Below are positions 7,175 through 14,112 of a DNA stretch of 15,273 nt, piece after piece. The position numbers and the translations under genes are program-made. The notes under the pieces were generated by a model, which was given only the letters and a program-made list of their open reading frames with translations, was not told where the DNA came from and ran no database searches. Origin of the DNA: Pseudomonadota bacterium (GTDB lineage Bacteria > Pseudomonadota > Alphaproteobacteria > Rickettsiales > SXRF01); NCBI GenBank assembly GCA_028873275.1, contig JAGWLJ010000006.1, positions 1 to 15,273 on the forward strand. The letters run 5' to 3'. Every line of letters starts with the position of its first letter. The stretch's first letter is position 1.

Positions 7175-8271
7175 GCCTGCTCCTCCAGCCGCGCATAGGC
7201 GGCGGCCAGCACGCGGTTCAGCGATTCGTCCAGCCGCTCGGTATCGAGCACGACATGCCGCGTGTCCGCCAGTAGCACGCGCAGCTGCTGCTGAATCCTG
7301 GCGATGCTTTCCACCGAAAGTTCCTGCTTGCGCTGATGAACGATTTCCGGCGAAGCATGCAGCAGCACCAGCAGATCGGGCTTGGGAAAGATGCGGAAGA
7401 TAAATTGATTGATGCGGTTCAGCAGCCCGTCATGCACGACATTGCGGCTGGTGCCGGGGAAGCGGTCGATCAGCACGATGCGGCCGAGAAAGCGCAGCCC
7501 GCATACGTGCAGCCAGCGCAAATAATTCTCGATGATATAAAAACCATAAATGAAGCGGTTCCAGGGCGATGGGATTTTCATCAGCAGGTTATAGAAACGC
7601 TGGGCAAGAAAAAACCAGTCGCCCATGTAAAGCGTGCGAGTGACGCCGATGCGCCTCAGCTTTTCGATAAAAAAGGATTTACCGGAGCCGTCGGGCCCGA
7701 TGAAGGCCATGGTATAACCATTTCCGAGCATGGCCAGCCGCGGTTGAAGCCAGCCCAGAAAGGATGATTTTACGGCCGCGAATACATCCATGGCTGAACC
7801 CTCTGCTGCTTCATGCAGCGCCGGGCTGATCCGCGCAAAATTTTTCCCGTCTTTGAGAAACGCCGCCAGTTCCCGATGATGCGATTCAATAAACGCGATC
7901 TTATCTCGGCGGCGAAAGCATACATATTTGAAGCAGCGGTGTAGATCGGGCGAGCGCGACAGGCGTTCATTACCTACCGATGATAATCGTAGCAAGGAGA
8001 GATGCTGCGTGTACACATTGAAATCGGAAATCAGGTCGAGAATGAAAAGCTGGCCTCCCTCGAAGCGGCGATACACGCGCTGGAAAATATTGCGCCCGGT
8101 CAGCACATAGCCTTCGGATATCAACAATGCGGCGGCGCCTTCCATCTGCGCGGGCGGGACATAAAGATCAATGTCCGCTGGCACCGGGCCGACGTCCGAA
8201 TGCAGGCGGCAGCCATGCTCCGCCATCAATTTGTTCACTATTTCCTTTGTCTGCATGCCTGACTCTGCCAT
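7171..8271 (-). CDS. Two-domain protein: nucleotidyltransferase-like N-terminus plus thymidylate-kinase-like P-loop kinase
   Basis: 366 residues from the chosen start. The N-terminal half has ADIDLYVP (32-39) and, about 40 residues later, FILDLISDF (76-84). This is the acid spacing seen in minimal polymerase-beta-type nucleotidyltransferase folds (NTP_transf_5-like), but the classic GS motif is not evident. The C-terminal half has a Walker A motif, FIGPDGSGKS (190-199), and IDRFPGTSRN (268-277) where thymidylate kinases carry DRY/DRF; its last 100 residues look like a nucleoside or nucleotide kinase helical end. The frame extends to 8307, but the ATG at 8271 has AGG six bases upstream and lies just after the upstream stop, whereas 8307 lacks a ribosome-binding site. 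Context suggests a phosphotransferase in glycan synthesis rather than dTMP metabolism. The precise substrate is unknown. Confidence 0.72.
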   Translation of the reverse strand: MAESGMQTKEIVNKLMAEHGCRLHSDVGPVPADIDLYVPPAQMEGAAALLISEGYVLTGRNIFQRVYRRFEGGQLFILDLISDFNVYTQHLSLLRLSSVGNERLSRSPDLHRCFKYVCFRRRDKIAFIESHHRELAAFLKDGKNFARISPALHEAAEGSAMDVFAAVKSSFLGWLQPRLAMLGNGYTMAFIGPDGSGKSFFIEKLRRIGVTRTLYMGDWFFLAQRFYNLLMKIPSPWNRFIYGFYIIENYLRWLHVCGLRFLGRIVLIDRFPGTSRNVVHDGLLNRINQFIFRIFPKPDLLVLLHASPEIVHQRKQELSVESIARIQQQLRVLLADTRHVVLDTERLDESLNRVLAAAYARLEEQA

Positions 8272-8278
8272 GCAGTAC

Positions 8279-8965
8279 CTATAGCCGCTCTGCATGCTTA
8301 GCGCCATGGGAGCGCCAGATTACCCAGAGCGCCGCAACGGAGCAGCCCACGGAACGGGCCAACGACCGCAAGTGGCTGAAATGGGCGCGCTTAATGACAT
8401 ATGCATCCCTGCCGTAGCGCAGCGCCGGCAGGAGAAACGGCCTGCCCGGGCCATAGCCGGAAAGGAAACCGGAGGCGAGATTGCGGTAATAAGGCCAGTC
8501 TTTGAGCGCCCGCTTCAGTCCGGCATCGCTGAAAATGCCGAAGAGGAAGGCAATGACATCGCGTCGCGCATCGCCATACAGAATATCCTCGCGAAACGGC
8601 AGGTTCTGCGGCGGATGCGGGTCGATGATAAACAACCGGTCTTGTGTTACATACGCATTATGCGGAGTGAAATCGCCATGCAGCAGCGTATTTCCTTCCG
8701 GCGTTCTCCGCCGGTGCATCAGGCGCAGCGCCTGCCCGATGCGGCGCATATCCTCCACGCGAGCGCTTTTATTCTGCATCTGCTCTACCAGCGGCGCTGG
8801 CAGATCGATGAATTGGTAACGGATCTGCATATCCTCCTGCACCAGCGGCGCAGGAAAAACAATCGCGACGTTCTCCTTAAGCGCTTCGGCGATGGCCTGT
8901 GAATGCATAAAGAGCATCCGCACCTGCGCCTCGGTCAGCCCAGAAAAATGCGTGATGAATTCCAT
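8279..8965 (-). CDS. Small APH/choline-kinase-like phosphotransferase
   Basis: 228 residues from the ATG at 8965. The catalytic core of the aminoglycoside-phosphotransferase/LPS-kinase superfamily is clear: LLHGDFTPHN (94-103), carrying catalytic Asp98 and Asn103, then IIDPHPP with the metal-binding Asp115. The N-lobe before this is short: I see no glycine-rich loop and no obvious ATP-anchoring lysine; YQFIDLPAPL (50-59) may be the hinge. The open frame reaches a TTG at 8995, but GGGGA just before the ATG at 8965 favours the shorter start. The gene begins 14 bases after the methyltransferase stop and ends 7 bases before the two-domain kinase start. Relatives phosphorylate sugars or lipids; in this cluster a sugar or glycan kinase is likelier than antibiotic resistance. 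Whether it is active with so small an N-lobe is open. Confidence 0.75.
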   Translation of the reverse strand: MEFITHFSGLTEAQVRMLFMHSQAIAEALKENVAIVFPAPLVQEDMQIRYQFIDLPAPLVEQMQNKSARVEDMRRIGQALRLMHRRRTPEGNTLLHGDFTPHNAYVTQDRLFIIDPHPPQNLPFREDILYGDARRDVIAFLFGIFSDAGLKRALKDWPYYRNLASGFLSGYGPGRPFLLPALRYGRDAYVIKRAHFSHLRSLARSVGCSVAALWVIWRSHGAKHAERL

Positions 8966-8978
8966 GCTTCCCCACCAT

Positions 8979-9737
8979 CTATCGTTTTTCGACAATCATC
9001 TGGTCGCCCGCCGCCAGGAGGCGGTACTCCCCGCGCTTGAGGCGGAGAAACGCATTCACGGCCGCCGCCGGATTGTGGCGAGGCTCAGGATACCACTGCC
9101 ACAGGTAATCGTCGAAAATCATGACACCGCCGGGCTTCAGCAGCGGAAAGGCCTTCAACGCATCGCACAACACATCGTCGGCATAATGCGAGGCGTCGAT
9201 GTAAATAAAATCGAAACTGGCCGACGGCAGAGTCTGCGTAGCGAAGAAGGAGAATGATCTGCCCTTGTATTTTTTCAGGCGGGAGGCAAAGGCTCGCGTG
9301 TTGGCATCAAACCTCGCCTCAATGCCGGTGGCCATGCCGGTATCGGCATGCTCATCGGAACCCTCCCACGTGTCCACCGCCAGCAGGCTGGCCTGCGGAA
9401 GCGTGTCGAGCAGGTAGGCGGAGGATCGACCTTCCCAGCTGCCGATCTCCAGCGCCGCAACCGGGCGATCCCGCCATTGTTTCCGGGCAAAGACGCGGTT
9501 CCACTCGAAGGTATGGGCGGAGAACCAGTCCGTGGTAAAGGATCCGAGCTGGTTCAGCCGCGCCGCCGCCGCCGAACGCGCGCGCGTAAACTCGCGGTAA
9601 TGAATCAGCTTACGCAGGCGCGTGCGCACATAAGCCGCATAGGCACCGAACGGCACATCCGTTTTATAGAGATAATAAACTATTTTGAATTCATGCCTGA
9701 GTTTCGGCCCGATAGCCGCAAGCTGTGTCATATTCAT
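8979..9737 (-). CDS. Class I SAM-dependent methyltransferase (Methyltransf_24 type)
   Basis: 252 residues with a Rossmann-type methyltransferase core: LEIGSWEGRS (96-105) as the SAM-binding glycine loop, AVDTWEG (120-126) for the acidic end of strand 2, FIYIDASHYADDV (177-189), and LLKPGGVMIFDDY (199-211). The IDA/GSHxYxxV-like and GGxxxxDDY wording is typical of Methyltransf_24 proteins, many of which sit in glycan clusters and methylate sugars or sugar-linked groups. The first 90 residues are basic and helix-like and may hold the acceptor or bind the membrane. AGGGA precedes the first ATG (9737); a second ATG at 9731 is possible. The start overlaps the GT-D gene stop by four bases. Its downstream neighbour is an APH-like kinase, a pairing reminiscent of the WbdD kinase/methyltransferase. 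The acceptor is unknown. Confidence 0.86.
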   Translation of the reverse strand: MNMTQLAAIGPKLRHEFKIVYYLYKTDVPFGAYAAYVRTRLRKLIHYREFTRARSAAAARLNQLGSFTTDWFSAHTFEWNRVFARKQWRDRPVAALEIGSWEGRSSAYLLDTLPQASLLAVDTWEGSDEHADTGMATGIEARFDANTRAFASRLKKYKGRSFSFFATQTLPSASFDFIYIDASHYADDVLCDALKAFPLLKPGGVMIFDDYLWQWYPEPRHNPAAAVNAFLRLKRGEYRLLAAGDQMIVEKR

Positions 9738-10648
9738 ATCGTTCCCTGCTTTTGTTCCGGCGCGCCTGCCTGATCGAAAACGCTTTCGATAAAACCGGAG
9801 GCGGCGAATTCGAACATATGCCCGGTATCCCAGACGCAGATGCCCTCGTCCAGTAATTGGTGCGCCAGAATGGGGGCGGTGGCGCCGAGCGAGGCCAGCA
9901 CCAGCGTGTTGCTCCTGTCGAGATTTTCGCGGGTGATCAGCGCGCGGATATCGGCCTTGATGCGCTCTTTTTTCTCATAGGCATGCTCAGTCCCGCATTC
10001 GATGAAAAAATTGCGCCGCCCCAGCACCAGATGCGAGAGCTTATGCGTATTGCCGGTAGCGATAATGACGTCCCTGTCGCGGAAAAATTCACGCAACTGG
10101 CTCCAGTTCAGGTCAGGGCAGTTGGTGCGAAGGAAAAGATGGCAATGGCCGTAGCTCCGGCCGGGGCGGAGATAGCGCCACATCAGGCGGCGCATGTCGA
10201 TCCACATATTGTATTCGAAGGGAATGGGATGGACGGAATCGCGCTCACCCAGAAACGTCTCCGGCGGGTCGACCGCCACCAGCAGGCGCGGATCGGCGGA
10301 GGACAGTGCCGCCAACAGGTCTTTCACCAGCGGCTTCGACCAGCGCTGGCACCAGTCGGAATCGGGCGGGTAGATGCCGGCGCCGGTAATCATTTCGAAC
10401 TCGCCGTCGCTGAAGCGGGCGAGGCTTTTGCCGTGCGTAATCAAGTCTTCCAGCGTCTGTTGTCCGCTTAAGAATGTCATGGCCGCATAACGATCGCGGT
10501 ATTTCGCCACCGGCTCACGCTTGAATACAAGATTTTTGACCGCCATGTGCAGCAGGTACAGCGGATTGTCCCTCACCTGGATAAGGCGGATGAAGGGAAA
10601 CCGGCCGCCAATCCTAATCCTTCGAAAGAATAAACCCATTGGCGCCAT
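9734..10648 (-). CDS. GT-D-fold glycosyltransferase (DUF1792 type)
   Basis: 304 residues. SLARFSDGEFEMI (75-87) matches the start of the GT-D/DUF1792 domain, where the DGE triad is the metal-binding DXE motif. The family's later signatures are also visible: LASLGATAPILAHQLLDEGI (251-270) and WDTGHMFEFA (273-282). The family was defined on a streptococcal glycosyltransferase that extends the O-glycan of a serine-rich adhesin; here it probably adds a sugar to a surface polysaccharide. About 50 residues precede the domain and include basic and hydrophobic patches that could touch the membrane. Two ATGs (10648, 10639) are possible; GGGA lies upstream of the second, and the first overlaps the preceding gene by 35 bases. 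I report the longer form without certainty. Confidence 0.8.
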   Translation of the reverse strand: MAPMGLFFRRIRIGGRFPFIRLIQVRDNPLYLLHMAVKNLVFKREPVAKYRDRYAAMTFLSGQQTLEDLITHGKSLARFSDGEFEMITGAGIYPPDSDWCQRWSKPLVKDLLAALSSADPRLLVAVDPPETFLGERDSVHPIPFEYNMWIDMRRLMWRYLRPGRSYGHCHLFLRTNCPDLNWSQLREFFRDRDVIIATGNTHKLSHLVLGRRNFFIECGTEHAYEKKERIKADIRALITRENLDRSNTLVLASLGATAPILAHQLLDEGICVWDTGHMFEFAASGFIESVFDQAGAPEQKQGTI

Positions 10649-11555
10649 CCCAGTCCACGTTGCGGTGCTGCAGGATAAAGCGCAGCGATTTTGCCGTCTC
10701 CGTCACCACCCAGAATTTACGTTCCTGCTTGATCATAAGCAACAGATTGGCCACCATGCCCAGCGAAAATGGCAGAAGGTGCAATCTGCCGGAGCGGGAA
10801 ATATGTTCCCGCCACAGCAGGTAGCGGTAAAGCATGCGCATCCTGAGCGACATGACGTTGATGGCGCCGCCGCTGGCCGGTGGGTCGTGAATCACCTTGA
10901 GCGCCGGCAACACGCGCATACAATCGCCGAAGGCTTCCTTGAGAGAGACTCCAAAAAACACATCTTCGAGAAACGACCAGGCTGCCATGCGCGATTCGAA
11001 GCCCGCTTTGGTGAAGGCGCTGGCGCGCACAGCGAAATTGCAGCCGAACAGCCAGTCGGCATGAGTGATCTCCCGGGCGTAAGGCCCACGCACATAATCC
11101 GCCCAGCCGGAGGGAAGCAGCCGGTTGCGGCGGCCATCGGCATAAATGCCGAGCAGGCGACCGATCAGGATGCTGCTTCCCCGGCGGTCCTGCACCGCCC
11201 TATCGGTATAGGCGCCGCCCACTGCCATGATTGTGCTGTGATGCGCCAGGTAATGCAGCGCGCTTTCGATATAATTCTTCGGCGGCAGAATATCGTCGTC
11301 GAAGAAAAAAAGCACGTTGCCGGCAGCTTCTTTGCGGCCGAGGTCGCGTGCGGCAGCCAGCGACATGCCCGGTGCGTCTATGACCCGGAAGCCGGGCTGA
11401 AGGCTCGGCGGCAGCTCAGACTTATCCCACGGCGCATACCCAGCCTCGATCAGAAGAATCTCATCCGGCGGCGTGCTCTGGGCGACGAGGGATTCGAATA
11501 GCCGCAATGCCGCCTGTTTGCGGTTGACGGTGGAAATAATGACAGAGGTTTTCAT
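10614..11555 (-). CDS. GT2-family glycosyltransferase (GT-A fold)
   Basis: 313 residues, an inverting GT-A glycosyltransferase. The nucleotide-binding start is VIISTVNRKQAALRLFESL (5-23), followed by SLAAARDLG (65-73), the metal-binding DXD-type triad FFFDDDILPP (83-92), GCNFAVRASAF (171-181) and a putative catalytic-base motif FLEDVFF (195-201), the counterpart of the ED motif. A moderately hydrophobic stretch near 259-275 (LLPFSLGMVANLLLMIK) may rest on the membrane. It lies between the SDR and GT-D genes and its ATG overlaps the SDR stop (ATGA) without a good Shine-Dalgarno, so it is probably translated by coupling. Acts in the cytoplasm on a lipid-linked acceptor; donor and acceptor cannot be deduced. 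Confidence 0.9.
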   Translation of the reverse strand: MKTSVIISTVNRKQAALRLFESLVAQSTPPDEILLIEAGYAPWDKSELPPSLQPGFRVIDAPGMSLAAARDLGRKEAAGNVLFFFDDDILPPKNYIESALHYLAHHSTIMAVGGAYTDRAVQDRRGSSILIGRLLGIYADGRRNRLLPSGWADYVRGPYAREITHADWLFGCNFAVRASAFTKAGFESRMAAWSFLEDVFFGVSLKEAFGDCMRVLPALKVIHDPPASGGAINVMSLRMRMLYRYLLWREHISRSGRLHLLPFSLGMVANLLLMIKQERKFWVVTETAKSLRFILQHRNVDWDGANGFILSKD

Positions 11556-12394
11556 CGGGCCAGCAACTCTTTCAGTCCCTGCTCGAGCGACCGGCGCGGC
11601 GACCAGCCCAGAATCTCTTTAGCGCGGGAGATATCGGCTACCACATCGGGAATTTCCTGCGGCCGAACGGCATTCTCCGACACCACCGGCAACGCCGTGC
11701 CCGCGACACGCTGCAGGGTATCTATGATCTCCTGCACCGAGTGCGACCGACCGGAGCCTATATTGAAGACATGGCAGCCCGGGGGCAGTTTTGCCGCCTG
11801 CACGAACGCATCGGCGACATCCTCGACATAGACATAATCGCGGCGCGGCGTCAGGTCCATGACGCGGATATCCCTGCCGGTGCACAGCTGCGAGAGGATG
11901 GTGGGAATCAGGAACTCGGGGCGCTGGCCGGGACCGTAGACATTGAACAGCCGCAGCACAGCGGCGGCGACGCCCTGAAACCTGCAGGCGAATTCGCAAA
12001 GCTCCTCGGCCATGCGCTTGGAAAGCGCGTAAGGATTATTGGGATGCATCGGATGGTTTTCAGAGAGTGGCAAACGCTCCGGAACGCCGTAGACATAGGC
12101 GCTGGCAAGGATGAGTTTCGCGCCGTGACGCTGGCAGTAAGAAAGTGCCTGCCCGGTGCCGATGACATTGGCGCGCAGGAAATCGTACGGCTCTTTCCAG
12201 CTGTCGGGCACGTAACTGCGCCCGGCCAAGTGCATCACCGTTTTTGTCTTGGGAAGATCTCGCCAGGTGGCAGCGTCGGCAATATCTCCGGCATCGCGGC
12301 GGAGCGCCAGGACATCAAGCCCGTCCCGCTCGAGACGCCGCACCAGCGCCCGTCCGATAAACCCGCTCGCGCCGGTGACTATAACATCAGTCAT
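11552..12394 (-). CDS. NAD(P)-dependent epimerase/dehydratase or 4-ketoreductase (extended SDR)
   Basis: 280 residues of the extended short-chain dehydrogenase/reductase family acting on nucleotide sugars. The Rossmann motif GASGFIG (8-14), LAGRSYV (56-62), ASAYVYG with the catalytic serine (97-103), the YxxxK pair Tyr122/Lys126, RLFNVYGPGQ (148-157) and RRDYVYVEDVADA (184-196) are in order. It is shorter than the neighbouring dehydratase and lacks the dehydratase-specific acid pair in the serine motif (Ala99-Tyr100 instead), so a reductase or epimerase role is more likely. Following a nucleotidyltransferase and a 4,6-dehydratase, it would be well placed to reduce a 4-keto sugar (as RmlD, RMD or WbpV-type enzymes do). 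No Shine-Dalgarno is seen; the start overlaps the preceding gene by eight bases. Confidence 0.85.
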   Translation of the reverse strand: MTDVIVTGASGFIGRALVRRLERDGLDVLALRRDAGDIADAATWRDLPKTKTVMHLAGRSYVPDSWKEPYDFLRANVIGTGQALSYCQRHGAKLILASAYVYGVPERLPLSENHPMHPNNPYALSKRMAEELCEFACRFQGVAAAVLRLFNVYGPGQRPEFLIPTILSQLCTGRDIRVMDLTPRRDYVYVEDVADAFVQAAKLPPGCHVFNIGSGRSHSVQEIIDTLQRVAGTALPVVSENAVRPQEIPDVVADISRAKEILGWSPRRSLEQGLKELLAR

Positions 12395-13097
12395 GCAGAA
12401 ACTTGTCTTTTAAAGACTCGAACTCATCAATGGCTTTGGCGTAATCCTCCGGGCGACCGATATCGAGCCAGTAGCCATCGAAAGGCCTGACAGAAGCCGG
12501 GGTCCCGGCTTTCAACAGGTCGAGCATCAGATGATCGAAGCCATAGGGTTTTCCCGCCGGAATCGCCGCCACGGCACGGCGGCTGACCATGTAGACGCCC
12601 ATGCTGACTTCATAGGACATGCTGGGCTTTTCGCGGAAGCCGGTGAGTTTGCCACCCTCGCTTTCAAGCACGCCGTAATCGACCTGGTGCGGGCGACGCA
12701 TCGAGGAAATGGTAAAGATATTATTGGCGCGCACATGATGATCGTAAAACGCGGCGTAATCGAGATTGGTCAGGATGTCGCCGTTCATGACCAGGAAATG
12801 CTCGGGCAGGTCGGCGATCAGCTTCAGCGGTCCCATCGTGCCCAGCGGCGCATCTTCCAGCGAATAATCGATAGGCACACCCCAGCGCCCACCATCGCCA
12901 AAAAACGCCTTGATCAGCTCGGCCTGATGGTTGACCGCCATGGTGATACGATTGAATCCCGCTTTGGCCAGCTGCCGCACCACCACTTCGAGAATAGGAT
13001 AATCGCCGATCGGCATCAGCGGCTTGGGCAGCACCACCGTATAAGGCTTGAGCCGCGTGCCGCGGCCACCGGCCAGTATCACGGCGCGCCTAGACAT
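12387..13097 (-). CDS. Sugar-1-phosphate nucleotidyltransferase
   Basis: 236 residues. It should form an NDP-sugar from an NTP and a sugar-1-phosphate. Motifs: ILAGGRGTRLKPYT (7-20) with the nucleotide loop, LPKPLMPIGDYPILE (23-37) with catalytic Lys25, VMNGDIL (103-109) with a metal-binding aspartate, FREKP (154-158) and YWLDIGRPEDY (209-219). The last motif is common in small glucose/mannose-1-phosphate nucleotidyltransferases and in PtmE-like guanylyltransferases; the base and the sugar cannot be told by eye. No CBS or left-handed beta-helix domain is attached. The frame is open to 13232, but the ATG at 13097 begins the conserved fold, has AGGGAT upstream and overlaps the dehydratase stop by eight bases. 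It is distinct from ManC at 4136, so the cluster activates at least two sugars. Confidence 0.9.
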   Translation of the reverse strand: MSRRAVILAGGRGTRLKPYTVVLPKPLMPIGDYPILEVVVRQLAKAGFNRITMAVNHQAELIKAFFGDGGRWGVPIDYSLEDAPLGTMGPLKLIADLPEHFLVMNGDILTNLDYAAFYDHHVRANNIFTISSMRRPHQVDYGVLESEGGKLTGFREKPSMSYEVSMGVYMVSRRAVAAIPAGKPYGFDHLMLDLLKAGTPASVRPFDGYWLDIGRPEDYAKAIDEFESLKDKFLHD

Positions 13098-14097
13098 TAT
13101 AGATCCCTGTCTTATAAGCGGCAAGATTGACCGGTTCCCTGAACCAGGCGATGGTTTTCTCAAGACCTCTCTCGAAGCCTGCCTCGCCGCCATAGCGCGG
13201 CTGCCAGTGCAGCAGCTTGCGGGCTTTTTCATTGGAGGCCCAAAGCCGTTCGACCTCGCTGCCGGCCGGGCGGATACGAGCGTCGTCAGTAATCACCTCC
13301 ACCTTCACCGACATCCGCTGCGCGATTTTTTCCACCGTGCTGCCGATGCTGACCTCAAAATTGCTGCCAAGATTGATGGTTTCGCCCAGGCAATCCTTTG
13401 CATCAATAGCTGCCATAAACCCGGCAACCGTGTCCTCGATGAAATTGAAATCGCGCGTCGGGTGCAGGGAGCCAAGCCTGAGCTGGCGCTGACCGCTGGC
13501 GATCTGCACGATAATCGAGGGAATAATGGCGCGGGCGGACTGGCGTGGCCCGTAAGTATTGAAAGGCCGGATGGTCACCACCGGCGTGCCGAAGGAGAGG
13601 AAAAAGGATTGCGCCAACTGATCAGCGGCGATTTTGGTGGCGGAATAGGGCGACTGGCCCTGCAACGGGTGGCGCTCGTCGATGGGAACATATTGTGCTG
13701 TACCGTAGACTTCGCTGGTCGAGGTGTGGATGACGCGTTCGACATTCGCACCTCGCGCCGCCTGCAGTACGTTGAGCGTGCCTTTGATATTGGTATCAAC
13801 ATAAGAGTCGGGCGAATGATAGGAAAACGGGATAGCGATCAGCGCCGCGAGGTGCAGCACGATATCAATGTCCTCCATCGCCATGCGTACGCCATTGGGA
13901 TCGCGGATATCGCCAGCGAAAACCTCAAACTGGCCTTTCGTATCAGCGGCGCAATGGTCTAGCCAACCCCAGGAATTGAAGGAATTGTAATAGACGAAGG
14001 CTTTCACCTTATGCCCAGCCCTGACCAGTGACTCGGTCAGGTGCGAGCCGATGAATCCATCGGCCCCGGTCACCAGAATGCGTTTACTCGTTTCCAT
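13090..14097 (-). CDS. legB: NAD-dependent sugar-nucleotide 4,6-dehydratase, LegB type
   Basis: 335 residues, extended SDR. GADGFIGSH (11-19) binds NAD; YNSFNSWGWLDH (37-48) is a run I associate with LegB-type dehydratases of legionaminic-acid clusters; HLAALIAIPFSYHSP (82-96), the active-site segment TSTSEVYG (125-132), the Tyr151-x3-Lys155 pair, RPFNTYGPRQSARA (177-190) and PTRDFNFIEDTV (213-224) also agree. LegB makes a 4-keto-6-deoxy sugar from a GlcNAc nucleotide (GDP-GlcNAc in the Campylobacter pathway; UDP-GlcNAc elsewhere). No legC aminotransferase, sialate-synthase-like legI or legF is present here, so a full legionaminic-acid pathway is not shown. The start has only a distant AGG, and a 15-base gap separates it from the GT32 gene. 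The symbol is by family resemblance. Confidence 0.82.
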   Translation of the reverse strand: METSKRILVTGADGFIGSHLTESLVRAGHKVKAFVYYNSFNSWGWLDHCAADTKGQFEVFAGDIRDPNGVRMAMEDIDIVLHLAALIAIPFSYHSPDSYVDTNIKGTLNVLQAARGANVERVIHTSTSEVYGTAQYVPIDERHPLQGQSPYSATKIAADQLAQSFFLSFGTPVVTIRPFNTYGPRQSARAIIPSIIVQIASGQRQLRLGSLHPTRDFNFIEDTVAGFMAAIDAKDCLGETINLGSNFEVSIGSTVEKIAQRMSVKVEVITDDARIRPAGSEVERLWASNEKARKLLHWQPRYGGEAGFERGLEKTIAWFREPVNLAAYKTGIYNV

Positions 14098-14112
14098 GCG
14101 TTTTAATGCCTG

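Noticed and set aside
7171..8271. Housekeeping thymidylate kinase (tmk)
   Set aside because: The P-loop half resembles that fold, but the protein is far longer than Tmk (about 210 residues), carries an extra N-terminal domain and is embedded in a glycan operon.
8279..8965. Aminoglycoside resistance gene
   Set aside because: Only the general HGDxxxxN and IDP core is shared. Context is glycan synthesis, there is no mobile element nearby, and the N-lobe is too short for known APH enzymes.
10521..11501. 326-codon open frame on the + strand opposite the GT2 gene
   Set aside because: Antisense to a glycosyltransferase with intact motifs; no domain signature, biased composition and no ribosome-binding site of note.
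13098..13232. 45-codon N-terminal extension of the nucleotidyltransferase
   Set aside because: The conserved fold starts at the ATG at 13097, which has a ribosome site. The extension overlaps the conserved end of the dehydratase gene and has no family counterpart.
13048..13962. 304-codon open frame on the + strand opposite the LegB-type gene
   Set aside because: Shadow of the dehydratase. It crosses the junction of two real genes and shows no conserved pattern.
11552..14097. Complete legionaminic acid pathway
   Set aside because: Only a LegB-type dehydratase and a nucleotidyltransferase are present; no aminotransferase, acetyltransferase, hydrolyzing epimerase, synthase or CMP-transferase is seen.
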